A stretch of 64,000 bases of DNA from Halobacillus sp. Nhm2S1 (lineage in GTDB: Bacteria; Bacillota; Bacilli; Bacillales; Halobacillaceae), in assembly GCF_019599545.1 (NCBI RefSeq), contig NZ_JAIEZV010000002.1:248001-312000 (forward strand), given 5' to 3'. A program made the translations under genes and the position numbers. Of the stretch, positions 50,093 through 58,437 are shown in pieces; within the stretch, counting starts at the first letter, position 1, and every line of letters starts with the position of its first letter. The notes below the pieces were generated by a model. The model had not been told where the DNA came from. It saw nothing but the letters and a program-made list of their open reading frames with translations, and did not search any database.

Positions 50093-51316
50093 TTATTCAT
50101 CGACATCGATCGTAACGACTTCTCCATCCTCAACCGCTGCGATACGCAGAGCAGTGGAAAAACCTCCATTTTCTCCAATCTCCTCTATCGTGTACACTTG
50201 CTTTTCTTCCGGCAGGGCATCGAGGCCGTCCTGCATATGAGAACGGATGGCTTCAGGATCATCAACTGTGCCTGCAGCTTTCATCGCTTCCATAAAGGCA
50301 TTCATAGCTACGTAGTGATAGCCAGCTTCAGATCCAGGGTTTTCACCATACTTCTCCTTGTACTTTTCGATGAATTGATCGGTGCCTGGGTAATCAGAAT
50401 GGATAAGAGGTGTGACACCAACAGATCCTTCCAGCTGTTCATAGGATCCGGTAACACTTTCCATTTCATCAAGCTTCGCCTGGTCCATAATGATGAACCC
50501 ACCTTCAAATCCAAGCTCCCTGGCCTGCTTCGCCACTTTCGCTGTCGGTTCTGATGGTCCACCGATAAACAACACGTCCGGCTCTTCCTTCAAAGCATTG
50601 GTGACGAGGGTAAAGAAGTCGGTATCCTTGGAAAAATCGATGGAAGAGTTATAAACGACTTCCCCACCTTGTTCTTCCCAGTATGGTACGAGAGCTTCCG
50701 TCCAGTCTTTCCCATACTGAGATGCTGTAGGTAGCGCAGCTAATTTCGTCCCATGGTTTTCCATCGCATAGCTTGTGAATGGATCCAAATAACCGGCATA
50801 GCTTGGTGGGATACGAACCGTCAATGTGTTCCCTTCTTCTGTTACCGCTGGTTCACTCGTATAAGCGCCGATTAAGAAATTCTCCTGTTCATTGAACACC
50901 TGCATCGCCTTGATGCCTCCACTGTGAGGTGAAAAAATGATGGGTGTATCATTTTCCTGTAATAAACGTTTAGCATTGGCAGCCGTTTCATTCGGCAGAT
51001 ACTTGTCGTCCAAAGACACAAGGTTGTATTTATAGGTTTGTCCATCAATTTCAAACCCACCATTGTTGTTGATTTCTTCTACCGCCATCGTCAGTCCGTT
51101 TAACGTCCTTTCTCCGTAGTAAGCTGCCGGACCGCTTAAAGGCCCACTATAGCCGATATTTACCACTTCTTCGCCTTCTTCCACTTCGGGAGCTTCTGAT
51201 TCCGTTTGATTTTCACCTTCACTGGAAGCTTGATTCGATGGGTTATCAATACAACCACTCATCACCAGTAATACAGACAGTACCATTAAAAAAGCCGACA
51301 TTTTTATATAGTTCAT
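50093..51316 (-). CDS. branched-chain amino-acid-type ABC transporter substrate-binding lipoprotein (LivJ family)
   Basis: 407 aa. ATG 51316 has GGGAGG upstream and gives a lipoprotein signal ending VMSGC, then an acidic linker and a periplasmic-binding fold of the Leu/Ile/Val type (VVNIGYSGPLSGPAAYYGERTLNG, GGFEIDGQ, SPHSGGIKAM). Such proteins bind amino acids, but many family members linked to CoA ligases take aromatic or aliphatic acids. With the preceding acyl-CoA degradation genes a carboxylic acid is more likely than an amino acid here. Last gene of the cluster. Confidence 0.88.
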   Translation of the reverse strand: MNYIKMSAFLMVLSVLLVMSGCIDNPSNQASSEGENQTESEAPEVEEGEEVVNIGYSGPLSGPAAYYGERTLNGLTMAVEEINNNGGFEIDGQTYKYNLVSLDDKYLPNETAANAKRLLQENDTPIIFSPHSGGIKAMQVFNEQENFLIGAYTSEPAVTEEGNTLTVRIPPSYAGYLDPFTSYAMENHGTKLAALPTASQYGKDWTEALVPYWEEQGGEVVYNSSIDFSKDTDFFTLVTNALKEEPDVLFIGGPSEPTAKVAKQARELGFEGGFIIMDQAKLDEMESVTGSYEQLEGSVGVTPLIHSDYPGTDQFIEKYKEKYGENPGSEAGYHYVAMNAFMEAMKAAGTVDDPEAIRSHMQDGLDALPEEKQVYTIEEIGENGGFSTALRIAAVEDGEVVTIDVDE

Positions 51317-51367
51317 TTTGGATCCTCCCATGGTTTGGTGTTTTCTTGTAAAACGTCCCCACACTCT

Positions 51368-52081
51368 TTAAGCACCAATATAAGCTTTCCGTACCGTATC
51401 ATTCGCGAGCAGTTCATCCGATGATCCTTTGACAACAATGGACCCACTCTCATATACATAGCCTCTGTCCGCAATTTTTAAAGCGGCAAAGGCATTTTGT
51501 TCAGCCAGAAGAACCGTGGTTCCATCTTTATTAATCTTTTGAATGACTTCAAACATCTGCTCCACGATCAAGGGGGCAAGCCCTATGGAAGGTTCATCAA
51601 GGAGCATCAGCTTCGGCTTTGACATCAGGGCTCTTCCAATGGCAAGCATTTGCTGCTGCCCTCCACTTAAGGAACCCGCCGCATCATCTTTCTTTTCATA
51701 TAGGATGGGAAACAGTTCAAAGGCTTCTTCCAAGGACCGGTTGACCTGCTTGCGCTTTCTCCTGTGTACATACCCTCCCATGATTAAATTTTCCTTGACG
51801 GTCATCTGGGGGAACAATTTCCGATCCTCGGCGCACTGCACAATGCCTGATTGCACGATCTTATCCGGAGCTTTTCCATGGATGGGTGAGCCTTCAAAGG
51901 TGATGGTTCCGGTACTCGGTTTTTGAAGACCACTGATGGCATTGAACGTTGTACTTTTCCCGGCACCATTGGACCCTAACAGGACGACCAGCTCCCCTTT
52001 TTCAACATGAATATCAATATTCTGGACAGCCGAAAACCCTCCGTACTTTACGGAAACGTTGGATAACTCAAGCACTCGCAT
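51368..52081 (-). CDS. livF: ABC transporter ATP-binding protein (LivF type)
   Basis: 237 aa. Walker A GSNGAGKSTTFNAISG, signature LSGGQQQMLAIGRAL, Walker B LMLLDEPSIGLAP, and the H-loop region replaced by the LivF-typical LLAEQNAFAAL. It forms the second ATPase of the Liv-type importer and overlaps livG by 14 bp. AGGAGGGG lies directly before the first ATG; a GTG two codons later has better spacing. Confidence 0.93.
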   Translation of the reverse strand: MRVLELSNVSVKYGGFSAVQNIDIHVEKGELVVLLGSNGAGKSTTFNAISGLQKPSTGTITFEGSPIHGKAPDKIVQSGIVQCAEDRKLFPQMTVKENLIMGGYVHRRKRKQVNRSLEEAFELFPILYEKKDDAAGSLSGGQQQMLAIGRALMSKPKLMLLDEPSIGLAPLIVEQMFEVIQKINKDGTTVLLAEQNAFAALKIADRGYVYESGSIVVKGSSDELLANDTVRKAYIGA

Positions 52082-52838
52082 CCCCTCCTAAGTACGCTTC
52101 AATGACAGCTGGATCATTCATGATTTGTTCCGACGTACCTTCGGCGATTTTCTCTCCGTAATTGAGAACCATGATCTTATCAGCAAGCTTCATGATCATC
52201 TTCATTTTGTGTTCAATCAGGCAGACCGTGATTTTTCTTTTGACCATCTTTTCCATCAAGTCCGCCAATCCCTCTGTTTCCCCTGGATTGATGCCTGCCG
52301 TTGGTTCATCAAGGAAAACGACCTCCGGGTCTGTGGCCAGAGCCAGAGCAAAAGCCACACGCTTCTTCTCTTCCTGTGTGATGCTACCTGCCTGCTGGTT
52401 CATCACATGCGTCAAATCAACGAAATCAAGCACTTCCATCGCCTTTTCCCGGCACTTTTTTTCTTCTTTTGCAAATCTTTTCGTCCGTAGAACCGCATCC
52501 CACAGATTCGATTTGGTCCGCAGGCGGTGGCCGACAATGACGTTATCTAGAACCGTGGATTGTTCAAACAAGTTCGTCGTCTGAAACGTTCGGGCCACCC
52601 CAAGTTTGGCGATGCGGTCAGGGGATAACTTGGTAATGTCTTTTCCTTTGTAGATAACCTGACCTGCTGATGGTGTATACGAGCCACTGAGGAGGTTGAA
52701 GAAAGTGGATTTTCCAGCGCCGTTCGGACCGATGATCGCATTGATTTTTCCCTCTTCAATGGTGAAATCCACCTCATTGACCGCAACATTCCCTCCAAAT
52801 CTTTTCGTCAGTTTTTTGGTTTCAATGAGCACACTCAT
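52068..52838 (-). CDS. livG: ABC transporter ATP-binding protein (LivG type)
   Basis: 256 aa. Walker A GPNGAGKSTFFNLLSG, LivG-typical GVARTFQTTNLF, degenerate signature SITQEEKKRVAFALALA (normally LSYGQQRRLEIARAL), and Walker B VVFLDEPTAGINPGE followed by EHKMKMIM. The signature motif deviates strongly (ITQEEKKR), which may slow ATP hydrolysis at one site; this is worth noting but occurs in asymmetric ABC pairs. Overlaps livM by 4 bp. Confidence 0.92.
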   Translation of the reverse strand: MSVLIETKKLTKRFGGNVAVNEVDFTIEEGKINAIIGPNGAGKSTFFNLLSGSYTPSAGQVIYKGKDITKLSPDRIAKLGVARTFQTTNLFEQSTVLDNVIVGHRLRTKSNLWDAVLRTKRFAKEEKKCREKAMEVLDFVDLTHVMNQQAGSITQEEKKRVAFALALATDPEVVFLDEPTAGINPGETEGLADLMEKMVKRKITVCLIEHKMKMIMKLADKIMVLNYGEKIAEGTSEQIMNDPAVIEAYLGGDASA

Positions 52839-53863
52839 CCCTCCTTGACCTTTTTCTCAGCGTCTACGGTTTCGGATTCAAAATAGCGCTGTTCTTTCCT
52901 GGTCCGTTTCACTTTTTTAGCTGTATGTTTCATCCGCCAATCATAATAAGCACCAACAATGCCACGCGGGTAGAAAATGATCAGTAATGTGAGCAGTGGA
53001 CCAAAAATGAGCATACGGTAATCCTGCAAAAATTGAAGGGACTGGGAAACAGCAACGATGAGGAACGTACCAACAATCGGCCCTGCAAGAGTGCCGATAC
53101 CGCCGACTAACAAATAGGTTAGAAGGTCGAAAATGATGGTGATGTAGCCGATGTCAGGACCGATAAAGCGGATGAATGACGCATATAAGGCACCCGCTAA
53201 GCCTGCAAAGAAAGTGGAGAGGACAAAAACCAACAGTTTGTTTTTCATTGTGGAAATGCCGATGGTTTGAGCTAAATCTTCACTATTACGTATAGCGATG
53301 AACGTACGCCCTGTGAGAGAATGGACGATCCGGTACATGACAAGTACCGTGAAGATCAGGAAAAACAAGACAAGATAGTACTGGGACAGAGGGGTTTCAA
53401 AAGACAAGGGACCGATATTTGAAGGAACCGGAATGCCGATCAATCCCCGTACACCGCCCGTCAAGCCATCCCATTTATCAATAACAAGATAAATGATGTA
53501 ACCGACACATAACGTGTAGATGGCAAAAAAGTGCTCCCTCGTCCTTAAAGCTACCAATCCCACAACCGCTCCGATCGCACTGGTAATTAAACAGGCGAGA
53601 ACGAGTGCGAGCCAGTAGTTGATTTCAGTTTTGACGGTTAATAATCCTAAAGCATAGGCTCCGATTGCAAAAAAGCCAGCGTGTGCAAGAGAAAGGTATC
53701 CTGTATAACCAGCTAACAGGTTTAAGCCGTACACGGCGATCATCCATATAAAAGCAAGTGTTAGAATGTGAAGGAAGTAGGCATTCGGAAGAACAAATGG
53801 AAATAGGATGGCAACGGCCAGAGCACCAATCACCCATCCCCTGTTTTTCAGTAGTGAGCCCAA
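52835..53863 (-). CDS. livM: ABC transporter permease (LivM type)
   Basis: 342 aa, about eight to ten membrane segments, with the LivM motifs NLLAGYTGYLSLAHAGFFAIGAYA and ATP-binding-protein contact region TIGISTMKNKLLVFVLSTFFAGLAGALYA. TTG start with GGGAGGATTTTTAA upstream, directly after the livH stop. The C-terminal tail after the last helix is long and highly charged (KHTAKKVKRTRKEQR). Confidence 0.92.
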   Translation of the reverse strand: MGSLLKNRGWVIGALAVAILFPFVLPNAYFLHILTLAFIWMIAVYGLNLLAGYTGYLSLAHAGFFAIGAYALGLLTVKTEINYWLALVLACLITSAIGAVVGLVALRTREHFFAIYTLCVGYIIYLVIDKWDGLTGGVRGLIGIPVPSNIGPLSFETPLSQYYLVLFFLIFTVLVMYRIVHSLTGRTFIAIRNSEDLAQTIGISTMKNKLLVFVLSTFFAGLAGALYASFIRFIGPDIGYITIIFDLLTYLLVGGIGTLAGPIVGTFLIVAVSQSLQFLQDYRMLIFGPLLTLLIIFYPRGIVGAYYDWRMKHTAKKVKRTRKEQRYFESETVDAEKKVKEG

Positions 53864-54727
53864 TTAAAAATCCTCCCTCGAAAACAGTCCTTTTGGCTTA
53901 ATGGATAGAATGACAACAAGAAGCAGGAAGGCGATGATATCTTTATAATCATTGGAAATATAAGTAGCTCCGAGGCTTTCTGTAAACCCAAGAATGTATC
54001 CGCCTAAAATAGCACCAGGGACACTGCCCATGCCTCCGAGAATAATGATAACGAAAGCTTTCAATATAACCAGGTGTCCCATCCCCGGAAATACGAGATT
54101 GATCGGTGCAGAAAGTGACGCGGCTATAGCAGCCAGTCCTCCGGAAATCATGAAGGTCAACATGGCTACTTTGTTCGTGTTAATGCCGACCAGGTGAGCT
54201 CCTTCCCGGTTCTGTGCCATCGCAATAATGGTGGATCCGATGTAAGTTTTCTTCAGGAACAAATACAGCAGGATCATGACGGCTATGGCTCCAATGTTTA
54301 TGAGCACCCGTTGAGTTGTTGCGGTCATGCCGAAGATGTCAATGACCTGCCCGTAAGGAGTCTCCATCGTACGATAATCCGCCCCCCAGATCAGCTGGGC
54401 AAAAGCTTCCAAGAACAGCAGAATCCCAATGGCTGCGATCTTATCATGAATTGGTGGAGCATTCCGGAGCGGGTGGAAAACAAGCCTGTCCATCAACACA
54501 CCAAGCAATCCGACAACTAAAACGGAGACGGCCATCGCAATCCAATAATGAACTCCCCAGAGGAGCATCATCGTCAGCGTAATGTACGCACCAAGCATAT
54601 ATAATGCGCCATGGGCAAAGTTAGGGATGTGCAAGATCCCGTAGACCAGGGTCAACCCAAGAGCAACTAAGCTGTAGACACTGCCGATCGTCAATCCGTT
54701 GAAAAGCTGCTGAGTTAAAATGTCCAT
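53864..54727 (-). CDS. livH: ABC transporter permease (LivH type)
   Basis: 287 aa, about eight membrane segments. LivH motifs QQLFNGLTIGSVYSLVALGL, ILHIPNFAHGALYMLGAYI and KAFVIIILGGMGSVPGAILGG are present. First transporter gene of the cluster, 66 bp after the acyl-CoA synthetase. AAAGGAGAAG precedes the ATG. Confidence 0.93.
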   Translation of the reverse strand: MDILTQQLFNGLTIGSVYSLVALGLTLVYGILHIPNFAHGALYMLGAYITLTMMLLWGVHYWIAMAVSVLVVGLLGVLMDRLVFHPLRNAPPIHDKIAAIGILLFLEAFAQLIWGADYRTMETPYGQVIDIFGMTATTQRVLINIGAIAVMILLYLFLKKTYIGSTIIAMAQNREGAHLVGINTNKVAMLTFMISGGLAAIAASLSAPINLVFPGMGHLVILKAFVIIILGGMGSVPGAILGGYILGFTESLGATYISNDYKDIIAFLLLVVILSIKPKGLFSREDF

Positions 54728-54743
54728 TCAACTTCTCCTTTAC

Positions 54744-54788
54744 CATCAATTTTGATGCGGTTGTGCCTTGGATCCTCTCCAAGGCACA
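54744..54788. other. palindrome and hairpin between acyl-CoA synthetase and livH
   Basis: CATCAATTTTGATG (54744-54757, perfect palindrome) and TGTGCCTTGG / CCAAGGCACA (54762-54771 with 54779-54788, 10-bp stem). There is no T-tract, so it is not a standard terminator. It may be an mRNA processing or stability element between enzyme and transporter genes. Confidence 0.5.
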
Positions 54789-54793
54789 GGTGT

Positions 54794-56473
54794 TCAGGTC
54801 TTCTGATCGGCATTCATTTTCTGCCTTTCTTCCTCCTGGAGCTTCCTCCACAGGATTTTCCCACTGTTGGTCATCGGGAACGCTTCGATGAACTCAACGA
54901 TCCTCGGATACTTATACGCAGCCATTTTTTCTTTCGACCACGCAACAATCTCCTCTTCAGAGACTTCACCTTTGGCTTGGTCGTTCAGGATGACAAAGGC
55001 TTTGATGTTCTCTCCTTTTCTTGGATCTGGTACACCGACGACACACGCCTGCTGAACAGCCGGGTGGTCATATAAAGCGGACTCCACTTCTGTCGGCCAG
55101 ACATTGTATCCGGAAGCATTGATCATCCGTTTCAATCGGTCGACGATGAAGAAATACCCTTCCTCATCAAAGCGGCCGATATCGCCCGTTCGGAAAAAAG
55201 ATTTCCCGTCAATCTCGACAAAAGCACTCTCATTTTCGTCTGCTCGATTATAGTAGCCGATCATCACTTGCGGACCGTTCACGACAATTTCACCGATTTC
55301 ATCGGTCCCCACTTCCTCCAGCGTGGCCGGATCAATGATCCTCGCATCCACATCAAAGGAAGGAATACCAAGACACTGCATCTTAGGACGATCTGGCGGA
55401 TTGAAGTGTGTCTGTGCAATCGTTTCGGAAAGACCGTATCCTTCCACAAACTCAAGGCCGGTCAGTTGATAAAGCTTCTCGCCTAAGGCTTTTGGAAATG
55501 CCGCGCCCCCACCTGATATCGCATATAAAGAGCGTAAGTCTTCCGCTTTCACTTCAGGGTTTGCAAGAAAATCAACGAGCATGGTGCTGATCGTCACCCA
55601 ATGGGTACACTGTTGATCACGAATCAACTGCCGTGCGGTTTCCCTGTCCCAGCGCGTCATAATGACAATCTTGTTCCCGCTGAAAAGGGGCATGTGCATA
55701 CTGTGAACCATGCCGGTGACATGGAAATATGGCAGTGTTGCCAAAGATCTTGAATCCATCGTGGCCCGGGACCAGTAAAAAGCCCCGAGGATGTTGGCCT
55801 GCACCGTCCGGTTCGTATGCATGCAGCCTTTAGGCAGCCCTGTTGTACCTGAAGTGTATGGAAGCACAGCCAGATCATCGGCATGAATTTCAATCTCTTT
55901 TGGCCGGGCTTTTAACGCCAGTGCTTCTGACCATATGTGTACGGCATCATCTTCATAAACATTTCGTGGAGCAAAAACTTCAACCGGAAGCCGTTCTTCC
56001 TTCATCTTCCCTGTATAATCTGAATAGGCAGCCACAACAATGTTGCGTAAAGTCGTCGCTTCGACAAGAGGTTGTACAACATCCATCAGCTCCTGGCCGA
56101 TGATGGCATGCTCAATGCCTCCATCTTTCACGTAGAATTTAAGTTCTTCTGTTTTTAACATCGGATTGATGGGAACGACCACAGCCCCTGCTCTTAAAAT
56201 GGCATAATAACCAATGATGAACTGAGGAGAATTCTGCATGAGGAGCAGAACTTTATCTCCTTTCTCCACTTGCATATAAAGCTGCATGTAGCCGGCCAGT
56301 GCATCGACCTGCTCCAAAAGCTCCCGATAAGTCAATCCAGCGCCATAATAATAAATGGCTTCGTGTTCAGGGTACCGTGTGGCGGATACCCTCAGGTTGT
56401 CGTAAATAGATGTTTCCGGAACGGTTAAGGACTTCGTCAACTTCGGCCAAAATTCATAATGTTTCGTTCGCAA
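54794..56473 (-). CDS. acyl-CoA synthetase (AMP-forming)
   Basis: 559 aa. ANL ligase: VLPYTSGTTGLPKGCMHTN, EGYGLSETIAQTHFN, TGDIGRFDEEGYFFIVDRLKRMI and the catalytic Lys in MTNSGKILWRKL. TTG 56473 has AAGGAG 8 nt upstream; a GTG nine bases earlier touches that site. It activates the acid imported by the Liv-type system encoded downstream. A perfect cre site lies upstream (56508-56521), so carbon catabolite control is likely. Confidence 0.9.
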   Translation of the reverse strand: MRTKHYEFWPKLTKSLTVPETSIYDNLRVSATRYPEHEAIYYYGAGLTYRELLEQVDALAGYMQLYMQVEKGDKVLLLMQNSPQFIIGYYAILRAGAVVVPINPMLKTEELKFYVKDGGIEHAIIGQELMDVVQPLVEATTLRNIVVAAYSDYTGKMKEERLPVEVFAPRNVYEDDAVHIWSEALALKARPKEIEIHADDLAVLPYTSGTTGLPKGCMHTNRTVQANILGAFYWSRATMDSRSLATLPYFHVTGMVHSMHMPLFSGNKIVIMTRWDRETARQLIRDQQCTHWVTISTMLVDFLANPEVKAEDLRSLYAISGGGAAFPKALGEKLYQLTGLEFVEGYGLSETIAQTHFNPPDRPKMQCLGIPSFDVDARIIDPATLEEVGTDEIGEIVVNGPQVMIGYYNRADENESAFVEIDGKSFFRTGDIGRFDEEGYFFIVDRLKRMINASGYNVWPTEVESALYDHPAVQQACVVGVPDPRKGENIKAFVILNDQAKGEVSEEEIVAWSKEKMAAYKYPRIVEFIEAFPMTNSGKILWRKLQEEERQKMNADQKT

Positions 56474-56507
56474 GAAGACCACTCCTTATTGATATTTTCT
56501 ACATTTT

Positions 56508-56521
56508 TGTAAGCGTTATCA
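56508..56521. promoter_or_regulatory. CcpA cre site
   Basis: TGTAAGCGTTATCA fits the consensus TGWAANCGNTNWCA at every position. It lies between the SDR gene stop (56531) and the acyl-CoA synthetase start, so it could block a local promoter or act as a roadblock to read-through from upstream. Confidence 0.75.
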
Positions 56522-56530
56522 TTTTATGGT

Positions 56531-57298
56531 TTACTTAATCAGCCAGCCGCCGTCCACCAGTAAATCAGAACCTGTCATATAGGAAGCTTCTTGAGAGGCA
56601 GCAAAACAGATGACGTTGGCTACTTCTCCCGGTCGGCCTACCCGGCCTAAGGCCGTATTTTTTTGAATCGCCTCCTCAAACCGCTTGTTCTTTAAGCCCT
56701 CTTCCGTCAAAGGAGTCTCAGCAAATCCCGGCGATACAGAATTCACGCGGATCCCGGAAACTGAGAATTCCAAAGCCAGTGCTTTGGTGAAATTAATTAC
56801 CGCGGCTTTCGACGAGCTGTAATGAGGAATTTTTGCCCCGGCTTTGTGACCAGACAGGGAAGCCACATTTACGATGGCACGGTCCTTCTGTGTTTCCCCT
56901 TCCTTCATTAAGCGTCCAAGCGTTTTAGAGACAAGAAACACACTCTTCAGGTTCGTATCCTGGATGCGGTCCCACTCCTCTGCTTCCATATCAAGGATGG
57001 AAGATTTGCCGGATATGCCTGCATTGTTCACCAAAACATGCAGATCACCATACTCTTCTTCTACGAAACCGGCGAGCTGGTTCACCTGGTCTTCCTGAGT
57101 GACGTCCGCTTGATAAACCGTTGCGGCCGGTTCCTCTAAACCTTCATTAATCTGTGCGGCCACTCTTTCCAGTTTGCTTTTCGTCCTTCCGACAAGAATC
57201 ACTTTCGCTCCTTCATCCGCAAGCTTCACAGCGGTTTGTTCACCGATTCCGCTTCCTGATCCTGTAACGACTGCAATGCTTTTCTCGAATCTCCCCAC
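56531..57298 (-). CDS. SDR-family oxidoreductase
   Basis: 255 aa from GTG 57298, which has AGGAG 8 nt upstream. TGSGSGIGEQTA cofactor motif, VLVNNAGISG, active-site Tyr and Lys in HYSSSKAAVI, and DLLVDGGWLI at the end. Classical NAD(P)-dependent dehydrogenase, probably acting on a hydroxyacyl intermediate. It starts 1 bp after the thioesterase stop. Confidence 0.87.
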   Translation of the reverse strand: MGRFEKSIAVVTGSGSGIGEQTAVKLADEGAKVILVGRTKSKLERVAAQINEGLEEPAATVYQADVTQEDQVNQLAGFVEEEYGDLHVLVNNAGISGKSSILDMEAEEWDRIQDTNLKSVFLVSKTLGRLMKEGETQKDRAIVNVASLSGHKAGAKIPHYSSSKAAVINFTKALALEFSVSGIRVNSVSPGFAETPLTEEGLKNKRFEEAIQKNTALGRVGRPGEVANVICFAASQEASYMTGSDLLVDGGWLIK

Positions 57299-57299
57299 T

Positions 57300-57722
57300 T
57301 CATACACTCCTTTCTGCCGTTTCTGTTTCCAAATATGATTCTAAACACGCACGCAGCTCCCCGCTAAGCGGCTCACTCTGCTGTTTCTCATAATTGAAAT
57401 GGACAATGACCGCCTCCGCCTGGGCGACCCGTTCATTTGTGCCTTCGACCAGGATATGGTGAGTGAAAGTAAAACTGCTGCGACCTATGTGTGAAATCCA
57501 GGAGGAAATGATCAAAGGGTTCCCAAAGTACGCCTGGCTCACAAAATCACATTTGGTTGATGCAATGATAAAACGTCCGACAGAATTCACATCTCCTGGC
57601 AGAACCTCACGAAAAAACTTCCCCCTCGCTTCTTCCAGGTAAATGAAATAGCTCGTATTATTGACATGCCCTGCCATATCTGTCTCGCAAAACCTGACTC
57701 TTAGACTGCTTTCATGTTTCAT
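57300..57722 (-). CDS. acyl-CoA thioesterase, 4-hydroxybenzoyl-CoA thioesterase (YbgC) type
   Basis: 140 aa hotdog protein. RVRFCETDMAGHVNNTSYFIYLEEARGKFF carries the conserved Asp, His and Asn of the family. It hydrolyses short acyl-CoA or aryl-CoA esters. GGAGGAGATGGC precedes the ATG. First gene after the TetR-type regulator, with the putative operator 57735-57752 just upstream. Confidence 0.87.
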   Translation of the reverse strand: MKHESSLRVRFCETDMAGHVNNTSYFIYLEEARGKFFREVLPGDVNSVGRFIIASTKCDFVSQAYFGNPLIISSWISHIGRSSFTFTHHILVEGTNERVAQAEAVIVHFNYEKQQSEPLSGELRACLESYLETETAERSV

Positions 57723-57734
57723 GCCATCTCCTCC

Positions 57735-57752
57735 ATTCCAACCAGTCAGTAT
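57735..57752. promoter_or_regulatory. candidate TetR-family operator
   Basis: ATTCCAACCAGTCAGTAT, an imperfect 18-bp palindrome of the AYNCYRACYRGTYRGNRT kind typical of TetR-family sites. It lies 12 bp upstream of the thioesterase start codon, in the 71-bp gap after the TetR gene. Confidence 0.45.
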
Positions 57753-57761
57753 GTTATGAAT

Positions 57762-57786
57762 AGAAAGCCTTTATTAGAAAAGGCTG
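57762..57786 (-). terminator. weak terminator after the TetR gene
   Basis: AGCCTTT-N6-AAAGGCT (57766-57785), 7-bp stem, followed on the minus strand by TTCTATTC. The T-tract is broken, so termination is probably partial. Confidence 0.45.
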
Positions 57787-57793
57787 GTGAGGT

Positions 57794-58363
57794 TCAATCT
57801 TTGGAGTTGATTCCATTCAAAATGATGTTCATATAAATGGAAGTGAGTTCTTCTGCTGAGACATCTCCCTCAGGATCAAACCAATAGTAACTCCAGTTCG
57901 TCATGCCCAGAATTCCTCTTGTCACCATATTAGGATCCAAATCGGTCTGGAACTCTCCATTCTCAATGCCTTCTTCAACCACCGCCTGGACATGAACACG
58001 GAACTGGTCTCTCTTTTGAGCAATCTGTTCCAAGTAATCGGGGCCAAGGTTCCGCATTTCCCTAAAGAATATCCTAGCACTTTTCTTCCGGTCTTTGATG
58101 CTGTGGATGACCATATAAATCATGGAACGAAGCTTTTCCTTGCTGTCTTTAGAATGGTCATTCAAAATCTCCCGCTGATTGTGAAGAAGAAACTCAATGA
58201 ATTCCAAGTGGATATCAGTCAGCAGCTCCTGCTTGTTTTTAAAATAATAATAGAAGGTCCCTTTCGTTACTCCAAGTTCCTCTACGATTTCCTGGAGCGA
58301 TGTTTCTGTAAATCCCTTTTTATCAAATAAATGAATACTCGTTTGGATGATTTCTTGTTTCAT
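57794..58363 (-). CDS. TetR/AcrR-family regulator, FadR-like
   Basis: 189 aa. N-terminal TetR HTH (LFDKKGFTETSLQEIVEELGVTKGTFYYYFKNKQELL) and a helical C-terminal ligand domain ending with GMTNWSYYWFDPEG, similar to acyl-CoA-responsive FadR proteins of Bacillus and Thermus. It probably represses the surrounding acyl-CoA genes until an acyl-CoA binds. It has its own extended -10 promoter with an overlapping palindrome (58387-58410). Confidence 0.9.
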   Translation of the reverse strand: MKQEIIQTSIHLFDKKGFTETSLQEIVEELGVTKGTFYYYFKNKQELLTDIHLEFIEFLLHNQREILNDHSKDSKEKLRSMIYMVIHSIKDRKKSARIFFREMRNLGPDYLEQIAQKRDQFRVHVQAVVEEGIENGEFQTDLDPNMVTRGILGMTNWSYYWFDPEGDVSAEELTSIYMNIILNGINSKD

Positions 58364-58386
58364 AGATACATGGTCCTCTCTTTTAA

Positions 58387-58410
58387 GGATGATATCCCAT
58401 TATAACATCC
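58387..58410 (-). promoter_or_regulatory. promoter of the TetR gene with overlapping palindrome
   Basis: Extended -10 TGTTATAAT on the minus strand (TATAAT at 58399-58404), with a poor -35. GGATGATAT-N6-ATAACATCC (58387-58410) is an inverted repeat with one mismatch covering it, a plausible autoregulatory site. Its sequence differs from the site at 57735, so at most one may be the true TetR operator. Confidence 0.5.
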
Positions 58411-58437
58411 CTAAAATCTCTGAAAGAGTCCGTAAGA

